64,000 nt of DNA from Streptomyces sp. TLI_146 (GCF_002846415.1 NZ_PJMX01000001.1:248001-312000); one strand, 5' to 3'. Numbered from the stretch's first letter, positions 53,784 through 62,838 are shown. Numbers and translations are program-made. The notes: generated by a model not told the origin, from the sequence alone.

Positions 53784-55361
53784 ATGTCTGCACTGAGGTC
53801 ACGCGCGGCGTGGACCACCAGCCTGCTCGCCCTCGCCACGGCCAGCGGTCTCGTCACCGCATCCCCCGCCGGTGCCGTCTCCGGCGACACCGTTCCCTCC
53901 GGCAGCTACGCCTTCACCGCGAAGCTGACCATCGGGGACGGGAAGCGCAGTTGTTCGGGTGCGCTGGTGGACGGGCAGTGGGTGCTCACCGCTGCCAGCT
54001 GCTTCGCCGACGCCAATGGCAAGGTGGCGGCCGGCGCGCCGGCGGAGAAGACCACCGTGACTGTGGACGGGCCGTCGTTGTCGGGGGCGGTCCCGGTCAC
54101 CGTCCTGCGGCTCGTCCCACATCCGGACCGCGATCTCGTCATGGCCCAGCTGCGCACGATCGTGCCCATTGCATCCACGGTTCCGGCGTTCAAGGTGGAC
54201 CCGATTGATGTCGCCTCGAAGCCGGTGACGGCGGGCGAGAGCCTGCGGGTGACCGGGTACGGGCGGACCAAGACCGAGTGGGTGCCCGATGCCCCGCACA
54301 CCGCCACCCCCACCCTCGCCGGGGCCGACGACGCCACGCTGACCCTGGCCGGCAGCAACGGGCAGACCGCGGGCGTCTGCAAGGGCGACGCGGGCGGGCC
54401 CACCTTCCGCCAGACCAGCAACGGGCGTTACGAGCTCGTCGGCATCCACTCCCGCACCTGGGAGGCCGGCTGCTTCAACTCCGACGAGACCCGCGACCAG
54501 GCGATCGACACCCGCGTCGACACCGTCAGCTCCTGGATCCAGCAGACCCGACTGACCACCAAGTCGATCCTGACCACGAAGGTCGTCACCGGCGCCGACT
54601 TCAACGGCGACGGCCGCACCGACATCGCCGCCGTCATGACCGATGGCAGCCTGCACGCCTTCTACTCCGGCCCGGACGGGACCCTCGAATACGGCCGCGC
54701 ACTGTGGAAGGACAGCACCTGGGACAAGGTCAAGCGGATCGTCGCCGGTGACTTCAACGGCGACGGCCGCACCGACATCGCCGCCATGTGGGAGGACGGT
54801 GTCCTCTACCTCTACCCGGGCCAGGCCGACGGCTCCCTCGGGGAGCGCACCAAGATGTGGTCCGACAACTCCTGGGGGACCATGCGCCAGGTCGCCCGCT
54901 TCAAAGCCGACCGAGGCGGACGCGATGGCCTGCTGGCCATCTGGGGCGACGGCTCCCTCTACGCCTACACCACCAACGCCAACGGCACCCTGAGCACCGA
55001 CAAGCGCCGCATGTGGCCCGACAGCACCTGGGACGGCAAGACCCAGTTCGCCACCGCCGACTACAACGCCGACGGCCTCGACGACATCGCCACCGTCGCC
55101 CCCACCGGCGCCCTCCAGCTGTACGCCAACAACGGCAAGGGCTCCTTCGACGCGGCCCGCCCGCTGTGGCCCGACACCAGCTGGAAGAACATGCAGATCA
55201 TCGCGGGCGGCGACTTCAACGGCGACGGCAAGGGCGACCTCGCCGGCCTCTCCGACGTCGCCTCCGGCCACCCCCTCACCCACCCCAACCTCCGCTGGTA
55301 CCAGGGCGACGGCAAGGGCAACCTCACCTCCGGCCGCTCCATGTGGCCCACCCGCCCCTGA
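53784..55361 (+). CDS. exported trypsin-fold pseudoprotease with C-terminal FG-GAP repeats
   Basis: This 525-residue protein has a signal peptide (WTTSLLALATASGLVTASPA, cleavage near AGA) and a chymotrypsin-like domain at residues about 35-250. The residues around the active site are WVLTAASCF where active enzymes have TAAHC, HPDRDLVMAQL with the Asp retained, and CKGDAGGPTF where active enzymes have GDSGGP. Both the catalytic His and Ser are therefore replaced (by Ser and Ala). The C-terminal half carries five FG-GAP repeats (DFNGDGRTDIAAVMTDGSLH, DFNGDGRTDIAAMWEDGVLY, DYNADGLDDIATVAPTG, DFNGDGKGDLAGL). The ATG follows AAGGACC. Likely a binding protein and not an enzyme. Confidence 0.85.
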   Translation: MSALRSRAAWTTSLLALATASGLVTASPAGAVSGDTVPSGSYAFTAKLTIGDGKRSCSGALVDGQWVLTAASCFADANGKVAAGAPAEKTTVTVDGPSLSGAVPVTVLRLVPHPDRDLVMAQLRTIVPIASTVPAFKVDPIDVASKPVTAGESLRVTGYGRTKTEWVPDAPHTATPTLAGADDATLTLAGSNGQTAGVCKGDAGGPTFRQTSNGRYELVGIHSRTWEAGCFNSDETRDQAIDTRVDTVSSWIQQTRLTTKSILTTKVVTGADFNGDGRTDIAAVMTDGSLHAFYSGPDGTLEYGRALWKDSTWDKVKRIVAGDFNGDGRTDIAAMWEDGVLYLYPGQADGSLGERTKMWSDNSWGTMRQVARFKADRGGRDGLLAIWGDGSLYAYTTNANGTLSTDKRRMWPDSTWDGKTQFATADYNADGLDDIATVAPTGALQLYANNGKGSFDAARPLWPDTSWKNMQIIAGGDFNGDGKGDLAGLSDVASGHPLTHPNLRWYQGDGKGNLTSGRSMWPTRP

Positions 55362-55947
55362 CCGCTCGCCCACAAGCCCGTGGGTCGGCGCACCCATCAA
55401 GTGCCGGCCCATGGCAACCGTTTGTCGGGCGTAACCAAATGCCTAGAAGTTGGTCCAGTCTGTGCGGGGAGGAGAATTTACGGCGTAAATCTCGCCGACG
55501 ATGGCGATTGCCCTGCCCGTCAGCCTGCCGAACTATGGCAGCACCCACGCGTTGAGCGAGCAGACGAAGCCCGTACGGAGACCTCGGGTTCACGGCACCG
55601 GCAGGACTCGGGAACGGTCAGCAGCGCAGACCGATGGTGCCCCATCCACGGCGCTCCGCTTCTATAGCCACCTCACCCCAGTCCGTGAGAAGGGCGGTGA
55701 ACTCCTCGTAGGTCTGTCAATGGCCCTTACTTCTCTAGTGCGACTTCGTGTCGCACTCTCATGAGATCGGTGCCAGGGAACCGTAATCGGCGAAGTTGTG
55801 GCCCTCTTCAGGAAGGACGATGAAGACCCTGGATTCAGCAGGATCCTCCGCGGATGCCGCGTCGACGGGCAGGGCCAGCACGACCTTGCAGACAACGGCG
55901 GTTGAGCTTCTGACCGCTGGTGGACCGCGATCCCTTCGTACGGTCTG
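55362..55947. other. gap with no confident gene
   Basis: Nearly 590 bp. A plus-strand ORF at 55501-55764 has no recognisable domain and no ribosome binding site. A palindromic stretch of GTGCGACTTCGTGTCGCAC occurs near 55738. The sequence TGTCAATGGCC near 55718 matches the tip of the IS1182 element by 11 bases only. Confidence 0.4.
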
Positions 55948-56000
55948 GGAGTGTGGAAGAAGCCCCCGCCAGGTTCTGGCGGGGGCTTCTTCCACACTCC
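55948..56000. terminator. very strong hairpin, 25-bp perfect stem
   Basis: The 25 bases at 55948-55972 pair perfectly with 55976-56000 across a 3-base loop. No gene ends immediately upstream on the plus strand, so it probably served a gene that has since been lost or disrupted. It is followed directly by the next broken gene. Confidence 0.8.
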
Positions 56001-56009
56001 GGGGTGGGC

Positions 56010-56491
56010 TTCACGGTCACCGGCCTCGCCGCCAAGTCCGACGGCACAGACGAGGCGATGCAGTGGAAGTGCAGGCCCGGCGGCGGCATGAGGATAGGCA
56101 GGCTCGACGCCGTCGCCGACGCGGACCTCTCGCACGATGACATCTCCGAGGCCAGGACCCAGCTCTTCTCCACCCAGGACAGGCCCCGGACCCCGGTCGG
56201 AACCCTGCGCCGCCAGAAATCGGGGGAGAACTACTTCGTGTACCGCTGGGGCCGGGGCGCGATGGGCCGCTACGACTGGATCTAAGCCGACGAGAAGGCC
56301 CCGGCCCGTACCGCACCTACCACCACCCAGAAGACGGCGAGCAGACCGACAGCGCCACCTACAGCAAGCTGACCTCGCGCCTGGCCGTACAGCTCGGCTG
56401 GGACGACCACGGCTACCAGCAGGCCACCCTCGTCTTCCACGGCCAGCCGTACTACTGGGACTCGGTGGCCTGGTTCAAGGAGACCCTCTGA
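56010..56491 (+). pseudogene. extracellular or surface protein fragment, frameshifted
   Basis: The first reading (FTVTGLAAKSDGTDEAMQWK, then YFVYRWGRGAMGRYDW) stops at 56283. The coherent sequence resumes in another frame as PYRTYHHPEDGEQTDSATYS and WDDHGYQQATLVFHGQPYYW, ending FKETL and TGA. The start is missing behind the large hairpin. Family not recognised. Confidence 0.5.
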
Positions 56492-56778
56492 TCGACAAGT
56501 ACATTCCCACGGTCACGGGGACACTGACGCTCACCGGGCCTGCGACCCTCAACCTCCCGGAGAAGCCCGTGATCAGCACCGAGGAGGTCAAGTTCAAGGG
56601 CACCGGGTCGAACTACCCGATCGACTTCACCCGGGACGTGCCGCTCAAGGACCTGTCGCCAGGCACCTACACGCTGTCACTGACCAACGCCATCAAGAGG
56701 GGCGGCTACTCGTTCGGCAGCAACGTCACGACCTTCACGGTGAAGGACCACATCGTCACCTTCACCGTGGGCGGCTGA
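56492..56778 (+). CDS. C-terminal beta-sandwich fragment of an exported protein
   Basis: About 95 codons without a clear start: TLTLTGPATLNLPEKPVIST, KFKGTGSNYPIDFTRDVPLK, SPGTYTLSLTNAIKRGG, VTTFTVKDHIVTFTVGG and TGA. This looks like a single immunoglobulin-like or adhesin domain. It probably belonged to the broken gene just upstream. Confidence 0.4.
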
Positions 56779-57105
56779 ACTCGGCACCATGGCCCCGGCC
56801 CACTCCGCGAAGGAGCGGGCCGGCACGCCCCTCAGGCGTTCGGCATCGTCGGCGACGAGATGTGATTCCGGCCGCCGCGTTAAAGCCGCGAGGAGCGCGT
56901 CGACCAACTTCCCGGAACGGCCGTCCGCGAGCATGCGGGCGCGCGACCCCACGGGGACAGGCTCGAAGCGCAGGTCGGGGCCGCTCCGTGGGGAGAAGAG
57001 CTCCGCCTGCGAGGCGGGATCGGTGGCCCCGCCGCAGCGGACGCAGCATGGCGCCGGGCGTTGGCGTTCGGCGAGCGGGACAACCACCCGCCGAAAGTCA
57101 GGCAC
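56677..57105 (-). CDS. hypothetical protein with an N-terminal CxxC pair
   Basis: This 142-residue ORF begins with GTG (PDFRRVVVPLAERQRPAPCC), overlapping the end of the small gene upstream by 8 bp, and has CCVRCGGATDP near the start, a possible zinc site. The last ~30 codons overlap the adhesin-like fragment on the other strand, so the true end may differ. A translational coupling to the three-helix protein is likely. Family not recognised. Confidence 0.45.
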   Translation of the reverse strand: MPDFRRVVVPLAERQRPAPCCVRCGGATDPASQAELFSPRSGPDLRFEPVPVGSRARMLADGRSGKLVDALLAALTRRPESHLVADDAERLRGVPARSFAEWAGAMVPSSAAHGEGDDVVLHREGRDVAAERVAAPLDGVGQ

Positions 57106-57316
57106 GGCGTTCCACCCGGTCCTCGCACGGCAGCAGGTCCCTGGCCCTGCGCTCCATCAGGACCGGCAGGTAGGTACGCACCCGTGCGTACCGGAACCCC
57201 TCGTACGCCGTCCGTACCGAGCTGCGCACCACGGCGGCATCCAGCTGGGGATACGCCCGCATCAGCCGCTCAGCGACCGTGCGCACCGCCAGGCCATCGT
57301 CCGGATCCACCCTCAT
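57098..57316 (-). CDS. three-helix bundle dimerisation-domain protein
   Basis: This 72-residue protein (VRTVAERLMRAYPQLDAAVV, SVRTAYEGFRYARVRTYLPV, LMERRARDLL) matches the small three-helix bundle dimerisation family common in Streptomyces (pattern RLxxxYPQLD...V...A...F..ARVR.F.PVL.ER.AR). The ATG has GGAGGG just upstream. Its stop overlaps the next gene. Exact role unknown. Confidence 0.6.
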   Translation of the reverse strand: MRVDPDDGLAVRTVAERLMRAYPQLDAAVVRSSVRTAYEGFRYARVRTYLPVLMERRARDLLPCEDRVERRA

Positions 57317-57618
57317 AGCCTCAGCCCTCCCCGGGAAACCGCACTCTCCCAGACTCACAGCGCGGTCCTTCAGCCAGGAAGCCGACCTTCCGCCGTAATA
57401 CGCGGCGGCCCCGCAGCACACACCGGCCGAAACGCGCAGGCCCCTCCCCGGCCATCACTGCCGCCAGACCCTGCCGCGCTCTCGGGCGTCCATCCATCGG
57501 TGAGAGCGGTGCGGATGCTGTCAGCCACCTGGGCAGGCAGGATCGGGCTCCCTTGGGTGACGACCCGAAACAGGCACGGAAGGCCAAACCGCCCCGGTGC
57601 CAGCTAACCCTCGGCGCC
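57317..57618. other. gap with no supported gene
   Basis: About 300 bp between the three-helix gene and the 3' end of the helicase gene. It should contain the promoter of the small genes and the terminator of the helicase operon, but I do not see a clear hairpin. Confidence 0.4.
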
Positions 57619-60600
57619 CTACAGGCTGGCCATGGCCAAGGTGGTGACCAGCTGTCCTGCCTCAAGGTGGTGGGTGAGGTCGAGACCGCTGTCCATCATG
57701 GTGAGGACGGCGTGATGCCGGGCGGCGGGGATGGCGGCGATCTGGCTTCCGTCGCGGTTGACCCTGATGGTCGCCGGCTTCTTTCCTGGGTGGGTCAGGG
57801 TGACGGGCCCGTCTTCGGTGCCCGGGCCTACCCATGTAAGGGGGATGGTCGCGGGGCGGCCCCGCAGCAGTTCGTTGAGCGGGTTAGCCGGCGTGCTGAC
57901 GTAGTCGAGGAGGTCCTCGACTTCGTACGTGTTGGCCTTGTACGCGGTGACCCAGCCGTCGATCTGCTGATTGGCGACCCAGGTGCGGAGCTCGCCGGGG
58001 CCGATGTCGGCCTCCGAAGCGGCCCGGCCGATCTGGTGGGCCAGGCGGCGGGAGGTGATGCCGGAGGTCAGCAGCGTGATGGCCTGCTCGGTGTCGACAC
58101 CGTGCCGGATGTGCCAGGCCGTCTGTGCGAACAGGCGGGGTGTGGTGGGTGTTAGCAGGGGGTGGGTGTTGACGAGGTTGACCAGGGCTCCGGCTGTCCA
58201 GCTGATCGCGTGCTCGAAGGCCTGCTTGATGCTCTGGACGGTCAGCTCCAGCAGCCGGGGATGGGTCGGCATGCTGTCGGGCATCCAGATGCGGGCCAGT
58301 TCCGGGATGGAGGTGCCGGAGATCCAGTCCCGGACTGCGTCGTCGATCGGCACGTCGACGTTGAAGCTCTCGCTGTGCTGGCTGGTGAGCCTCCAGCTCC
58401 CGAGAGCCTCGGGCGTCAGGAGAAGGTCTTTGAAGGCGCCCTGCTCGGCAAGGAAGTCCAAGGTCTGGTCCAGCGGCCACTCGGGCGGCCCGAAGAAGAC
58501 GCTGATCTCGTCCAAGGTGTCCTCGGGGGCCGCGTAGGCGACGAGTTGCTCGGCAAGGCGTCGGGCTACCTGGTCGAGGAAACGGGCGGATCCGATGCTG
58601 GTTCCGGTGCTGGCCCACCGGCGGGTCGAGACGGGGTCGGTGGCGTCGTAGACCGCGGTGACCTTCTCCGCGAGCGCCATCCAGCGGGCTGGGATCGAAG
58701 GGTCGTCGGCCTGTTCCATCGCAAGCAGCGACCGCACCGGGTCCAGCCGGTCGCCGGGCGCTTGGAGGGTCTCGGCGTGGGTCTGCAGGACCAGCCACAC
58801 GAACGCGGCGAAATCGGCCGCGACGGTTCCCACCACGCCGAACAGGCCGTCGAGCGTGTCCTGTAGCTGCCCCTCGGCATTGGACAGCGACCGCAGGGCG
58901 TCTTCGCTGAGCAGTTCGGAGGTGGCGGTGAGCCGCTCGCTGTCGGGGGTGAGCGTCTCGAACTCCGCAACCCGGGGCGGGTAGGGGCGTGTGAGGATGA
59001 TCCATCCCTCGCTCTCGCGCCCGGCCCTGCCGGCACGGCCGATGGCATTGAGCAGTTTCGCGGGACTGAGGCCGCGTTGGTTCCCGCGTGTGGGATCACC
59101 CTCGACCGTGTGATGGATGATGACGGTGCGCACCGGGAGGTTGACACCGTCGGTGAGGGTGGTGGTGCTGGCGATGGCCAGCAGGTCTCCGTCACGAAGT
59201 CCTTGTTCGACGGCGTGGAGGACGTCGTCGGGAAGGTCGGCGTGGTGGAAGGCGACGCCGTGGCGGGTGCAGTCGACCAGGGGATGCTGCTCTCCGAGGG
59301 TCTCGGCCAGGAACTCGGTGAGCGCCGCAGCCTCGGGGCGGACGTCCATGTGCTCGGCCATGGCGTGCGCGGCGTTCCTGGCGATGACTTTGCTGGCGAC
59401 GACCATCAGGACGCTGCCCGCCCGGGTCAGGGCGGCGGCGCCGGCGGCGAACACCTTGTAGTCGGGGATGCCGCTGAGCTTGGTGGCAGCCTTCCACTGC
59501 CGGGAGTTGGGGGAGGCGTATGCCCTCGTGCCGACAGGCGGGACGGTAAGACCGAAGGTGTCGCTGTTGGCGGTCGGCCGGATGTCGAGCCGGGGAGCCA
59601 CCGGCACAGTGGCCCGGGTGGTGGACGGCTGGTTCTTGCTCGGCTTGCGTGGAGTGCGCTCGGCCTGATCCTTGAGCAGCTGCGGGTACATGAGGCCGTG
59701 CAGCCGCCGGGGGCCGCGCCAGTCGTCGGTGAAATACACCTCCTCCGCCGGCCGCGTCGGGTCCAGCCACGACGCCAGGGCAGCTCGGTTGCCGACAGCG
59801 GCGGACAGCAGCACCAGCCGGATGTCGGAGCGGGTCCGCAGAAGGGCGAGCAGGCTCTCCAGCACGAACCCGCGCCGGCCCTGCGCGAGGTGGTGGGCCT
59901 CGTCAACGACGATGAGGCTGACCTCGTCCAGCGCGGTGCCTGGGTTGTTGCGGATCATGTGCATGAGCCGCTCCGGGGTCACGATGTCCACGTCCCCGAC
60001 AAGGGAGCCGCTGCCGTCGGCGAGCGGGAAGTCCGGCTGCTCGGCGACCAGCTTGCGCTCCAGCAGCCGCAGCCGGCCCCGCAGCGCGCCCCGCATCTCC
60101 CGGCCCAGGCTGCGCATCGGCGACACATAGACCACGCGGCCGGGCTTCTGCGCCAGGTGGGAACAGATCACCAGCTGGGCCATCAGTGTCTTGCCCGCGC
60201 TGGTGGGCACGCTGATCAGGCTCCGGCCGGTGGCAGGGTCGACCGGGTTGCCGCGCTCCAGGCTCAGCAACTGGCGCTGCGGGCGCCACAGGGTCATCAC
60301 CGGCGGATCGGACATCGCGAAGGTCCGGGCGACCGCATCGGGGGTTCCCTCCGGGAGCAGCGTGTACAGGCTGCTGGCGGCCATCTCGCCGCTCAGGCCG
60401 AGGAGGTGGGCCGCGACCCATCGGGCGGCCGGGTCGCTGCGGCCGGCCCGGCCGTCGAGCACGCTGCCCAGCAGGTTCCGTGCGTCCTGCAGGCGGTCCA
60501 GATCGCCGAACGAGAGGAACAGGCGCAGGTGGTGGACTGCTTCGACGACGGCTTGGGCAGGTCCATACATCGTGCCGGCGAGCGGATCGCCGTCCATCAG

Positions 60601-61131
60601 CCCACGGAGCTCCGCGAACTGCCGACGCCAGGCGGACAGGACCCGGTTCAGGTCGGGCCGGTCGAAGCCCAGGAACACGACGCCGGCCTCCAAGGCCAGG
60701 GTGTCGATGTGCGCCGGGAGCGAGGAGGTGAAGTTCACCAGGTTCTTGACCTGACGGTAGACGGCGGTGGCGTTGGGCTCCTGCTCGCACCTGCGGTACC
60801 CCGCCTGGGCGGCGAAGGCGATCCGCAGCCGCTCGGTGGGGGAGTGTCGCTCGTCGGCCAGGGCGAGGTCCATCACGTGCGCGCTGACCGCGAGAGCCTG
60901 TCGGGTCCGCATCGGGTCGAACCCCGGCGTCTCGGGCTCGACCGCGGCTAGTCCGTGCAGGAGCCACGCCGTCGCCAGCACGTCGTCGGGGATCTCCCGG
61001 TCGCTGCCGAAGGCGGCGATCTCCAGGTGCGTGATAGCCGTCAGCAGTTCCTGCGCCGAGGGCAGGACCCCGCCGGGGCGGTGTTCGCCGAGTGCGGTCG
61101 CGAGTACGGCTGGATCTAGAGTGCGGTCCAC
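57619..61131 (-). CDS. Ski2-like DEAD/DEAH helicase of a Hachiman/AbpAB-type defence operon
   Basis: This 1170-residue superfamily 2 helicase has an N-terminal helical domain of ~280 residues, then motif I ISVPTSAGKTLMAQLVICSH (about 295-315), motif Ia VVYVSPMRSLGREM, motif II LIVVDEAHHLAQGRR (about 405), motif III LLSAAVGN, and the second RecA domain with TTTLTDGVNLPVRTVIIHH. Motif VI is LLNAIGRAGRAGRESEGW (about 695). A ~450-residue C-terminal region follows. In Hachiman the partner HamB is a helicase coupled to the HamA nuclease. Here the GTG start overlaps the end of the nuclease gene by 16 bp, so they are co-translated. The likely role is anti-phage defence; the length is at the high end of the family. 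Confidence 0.8.
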   Translation of the reverse strand: MDRTLDPAVLATALGEHRPGGVLPSAQELLTAITHLEIAAFGSDREIPDDVLATAWLLHGLAAVEPETPGFDPMRTRQALAVSAHVMDLALADERHSPTERLRIAFAAQAGYRRCEQEPNATAVYRQVKNLVNFTSSLPAHIDTLALEAGVVFLGFDRPDLNRVLSAWRRQFAELRGLMDGDPLAGTMYGPAQAVVEAVHHLRLFLSFGDLDRLQDARNLLGSVLDGRAGRSDPAARWVAAHLLGLSGEMAASSLYTLLPEGTPDAVARTFAMSDPPVMTLWRPQRQLLSLERGNPVDPATGRSLISVPTSAGKTLMAQLVICSHLAQKPGRVVYVSPMRSLGREMRGALRGRLRLLERKLVAEQPDFPLADGSGSLVGDVDIVTPERLMHMIRNNPGTALDEVSLIVVDEAHHLAQGRRGFVLESLLALLRTRSDIRLVLLSAAVGNRAALASWLDPTRPAEEVYFTDDWRGPRRLHGLMYPQLLKDQAERTPRKPSKNQPSTTRATVPVAPRLDIRPTANSDTFGLTVPPVGTRAYASPNSRQWKAATKLSGIPDYKVFAAGAAALTRAGSVLMVVASKVIARNAAHAMAEHMDVRPEAAALTEFLAETLGEQHPLVDCTRHGVAFHHADLPDDVLHAVEQGLRDGDLLAIASTTTLTDGVNLPVRTVIIHHTVEGDPTRGNQRGLSPAKLLNAIGRAGRAGRESEGWIILTRPYPPRVAEFETLTPDSERLTATSELLSEDALRSLSNAEGQLQDTLDGLFGVVGTVAADFAAFVWLVLQTHAETLQAPGDRLDPVRSLLAMEQADDPSIPARWMALAEKVTAVYDATDPVSTRRWASTGTSIGSARFLDQVARRLAEQLVAYAAPEDTLDEISVFFGPPEWPLDQTLDFLAEQGAFKDLLLTPEALGSWRLTSQHSESFNVDVPIDDAVRDWISGTSIPELARIWMPDSMPTHPRLLELTVQSIKQAFEHAISWTAGALVNLVNTHPLLTPTTPRLFAQTAWHIRHGVDTEQAITLLTSGITSRRLAHQIGRAASEADIGPGELRTWVANQQIDGWVTAYKANTYEVEDLLDYVSTPANPLNELLRGRPATIPLTWVGPGTEDGPVTLTHPGKKPATIRVNRDGSQIAAIPAARHHAVLTMMDSGLDLTHHLEAGQLVTTLAMASL

Positions 61132-62042
61132 ACGTACTTCCTCACCTCATGGGCGAAGCCCTCGAGATTGTCGATCGCCACCACCAGCCCCTGCAGCGCG
61201 CCGGGGTGTTTGTGGGTGGTGAAGTGTTTTTGCGCGAGGTGGAAGGCCGTCGTAGGGATCGCCGTGGTGTTCAGCGCGACGCTGACGCCGCCGCCCGCCG
61301 ACTCTTCCTCATCGACCCACTGCTCGGCCAGGCTGCCCACGAACTCCCGGGCGTCATCAGCAAGCTCTTTGTCGCCCCAGGAGAGCATGCCCAGGTAGGT
61401 CGCTCCCTTGGTGCTGAGCTGCATCCAGCCGTTGCGGATTGCCCCGTCCGGCTGGTTCGCCTGTCCGGTGTACTTCTTCATCTCCCACAGACGGAAGGAG
61501 AAGCCCCGGGCCGTTCCGCTTTCCCGGTAGACGATGAGTCCGTCGCCGCCTCCGTCGTTGACGGCGGCCTTCGGCGGGCCGAGGATCTCCACGGGGCGCG
61601 CTGGATCCTCGGGCAGGTCGCGGGTCAGGAGGTACCACAGCCACTCGCCCACGTACCCGGCCAGCCCGTGATTGCCCTGCTTCTTCGCGGCGGCCGCTTC
61701 GAAGACAGGCTCCGCGAATGCCTTCACCAGGACGTGCTCCTTCCCGGTCAGCTTCGCCCCGTTCAAGGTGGCCTCGCGCCACACTCCGTAGGTCCGGGGG
61801 CGCCCGCCCGTGCGCTCGCGCATGATCTCGTCGGCGATGATCCACCCGGCGGCCGCACGGTCCTCGGGGCTGGCACTTAGGGTCACGACGAGCTCCCAGC
61901 GGCACGTCTGGTCGTCTCCTCGGGGCTCCCGTCGTACCAGGTGGGCCACCCGCCCACCGACGGCCGTCGCTCGGGCCAGCGCCTGCGCGGGCGAAACGTC
62001 CGCCACCCGAACCCCCTGCTCGTCCCCGACCACCCGCGCCAT
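61116..62042 (-). CDS. HamA-like (DUF1837-type) nuclease partner of the helicase
   Basis: This 308-residue protein carries a PD-(D/E)XK-like core. GYVGEWLWYLLTRDL supplies an acidic residue at about 134, VNDGGGDGLIVYRE an Asp at about 165, and FRLWEMKKYTGQ the E-x-K at about 187. The flanking sequences (KLTGKEHVLVKAFAEPVFEA before, NGWMQLSTKGATYLGML after) fit a HamA/AbpA-like effector. The ATG MARVVGDEQG has a weak ribosome binding site; a longer start 78 bases upstream is possible. It is the first gene of the operon. Assignment is by architecture and partner, since sequence identity to HamA cannot be measured here. Confidence 0.65.
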   Translation of the reverse strand: MARVVGDEQGVRVADVSPAQALARATAVGGRVAHLVRREPRGDDQTCRWELVVTLSASPEDRAAAGWIIADEIMRERTGGRPRTYGVWREATLNGAKLTGKEHVLVKAFAEPVFEAAAAKKQGNHGLAGYVGEWLWYLLTRDLPEDPARPVEILGPPKAAVNDGGGDGLIVYRESGTARGFSFRLWEMKKYTGQANQPDGAIRNGWMQLSTKGATYLGMLSWGDKELADDAREFVGSLAEQWVDEEESAGGGVSVALNTTAIPTTAFHLAQKHFTTHKHPGALQGLVVAIDNLEGFAHEVRKYVWTAL

Positions 62043-62059
62043 ACCAATTGGTTGGGCGC

Positions 62060-62309
62060 TGGGGGCCGAGGCGGCCCTCGGCGAGACCACCCTACCGAGT
62101 GACGCTCTTGGCGCACCCATTGGTCGCGGGCGCCTTCCATCTGCAGACGGCCCTGTGCCAGGACGGCTGCGGCGTTAGTTTCCGCGCCAATCCGCGCACC
62201 GCGCACTGCCGCCATGCCGCCATGCCGCCATGCCGCCGACGACAGCACCGCCTACGGCACTGATGAGGCCGACTCCTCCCGCAATGACCGCTGCCCACCC
62301 TTGATCCAC
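62060..62309 (-). pseudogene. small membrane protein broken by a base loss and an 8-bp repeat expansion
   Basis: A GTG-started reading gives DQGWAAVIA; one missing G then shifts it. In the restored frame it continues GVGLISAVGGAVVGGMAA as a transmembrane helix. It then enters four tandem 8-bp units (62208-62239) which again shift the frame. With two units the next part is VRGARIGAETNAAAVLAQ, typical of small Streptomyces membrane proteins of this type. It lies directly upstream of the defence operon on the same strand. Confidence 0.5.
62208..62239. repeat. 8-bp tandem repeat (TGCCGCCA), four units
   Basis: Three perfect copies of TGCCGCCA and a fourth with one mismatch lie in the small membrane-protein pseudogene. 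The unit is not a multiple of three, so each gain or loss changes the reading frame. Confidence 0.85.
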
Positions 62310-62454
62310 GGGTGCACGGTTGCATAGTGCCGAGGCGGCCGTGACTGCCTTTCAGAACCGCGTCCGAATTCGTGCACACCGCAGATCGAGCAACGCGCAC
62401 TTCGACGGACCCGCGACAACCACAAGGGATTGCGCAGAGATTCGGCGGGTGGAG

Positions 62455-62838
62455 TCAGGAGCTGGCTGCCGCTATTGCGGTCGTTCCCTGCTGGGAGCGG
62501 GGGGTTTTCTCGCCGACGCGGCCGGGTTCGATGGTGCGGGGGTCGATGGCTTCGCCGGGGGCGCCGATCTGGTAGACGCCGTGGGGCTGGGTGTCGCGGT
62601 CGTGGGGCAGGAGGAAGAAAACGCGGCGGCGGTGCAGGCCGCTGTCGGGGTCGGCTTCGGCGTGCTGGTCGAGTTCGGTGTAGCCGATCATGCGCCCGTC
62701 GCGGTGGTAGCGGGGCTTGCCGCGCCGGCGGGGGGTTTTGTCCAGGGCCTGGCGGACGTAGTCGAGCGGCGTCGGGTCTTCCAGCCACACCACGTCGCTC
62801 TCGTGGCGCAGTTCGCTCTCGTGCAGTAGCGAGCTCAC
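62455..62838 (-). CDS. hypothetical protein of a plasmid or integrative-element operon
   Basis: This 127-residue protein has DVVWLEDPTPLDYVRQALDK, KPRYHRDGRMIGYTELDQHA and RRVFFLLPHDRDTQPHGVYQ. It is acidic and has no membrane segment. The GTG start overlaps the TGA of the small gene before it (GTGA). Similar short genes follow primase genes in Streptomyces integrative elements. Family not recognised by name. Confidence 0.5.
   Translation of the reverse strand: MSSLLHESELRHESDVVWLEDPTPLDYVRQALDKTPRRRGKPRYHRDGRMIGYTELDQHAEADPDSGLHRRRVFFLLPHDRDTQPHGVYQIGAPGEAIDPRTIEPGRVGEKTPRSQQGTTAIAAASS

Noticed and set aside
55708..55728. TGTCAATGGCC as an end of another IS1182 copy
   Set aside because: Only 11 bases match and there is no 47-bp inner repeat or transposase nearby.
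59077..60951. 624-codon plus-strand ORF opposite the helicase
   Set aside because: The minus strand carries every SF2 helicase motif in order.
62208..62239. Possible CRISPR array
   Set aside because: The 8-bp units are directly adjacent with no spacers.
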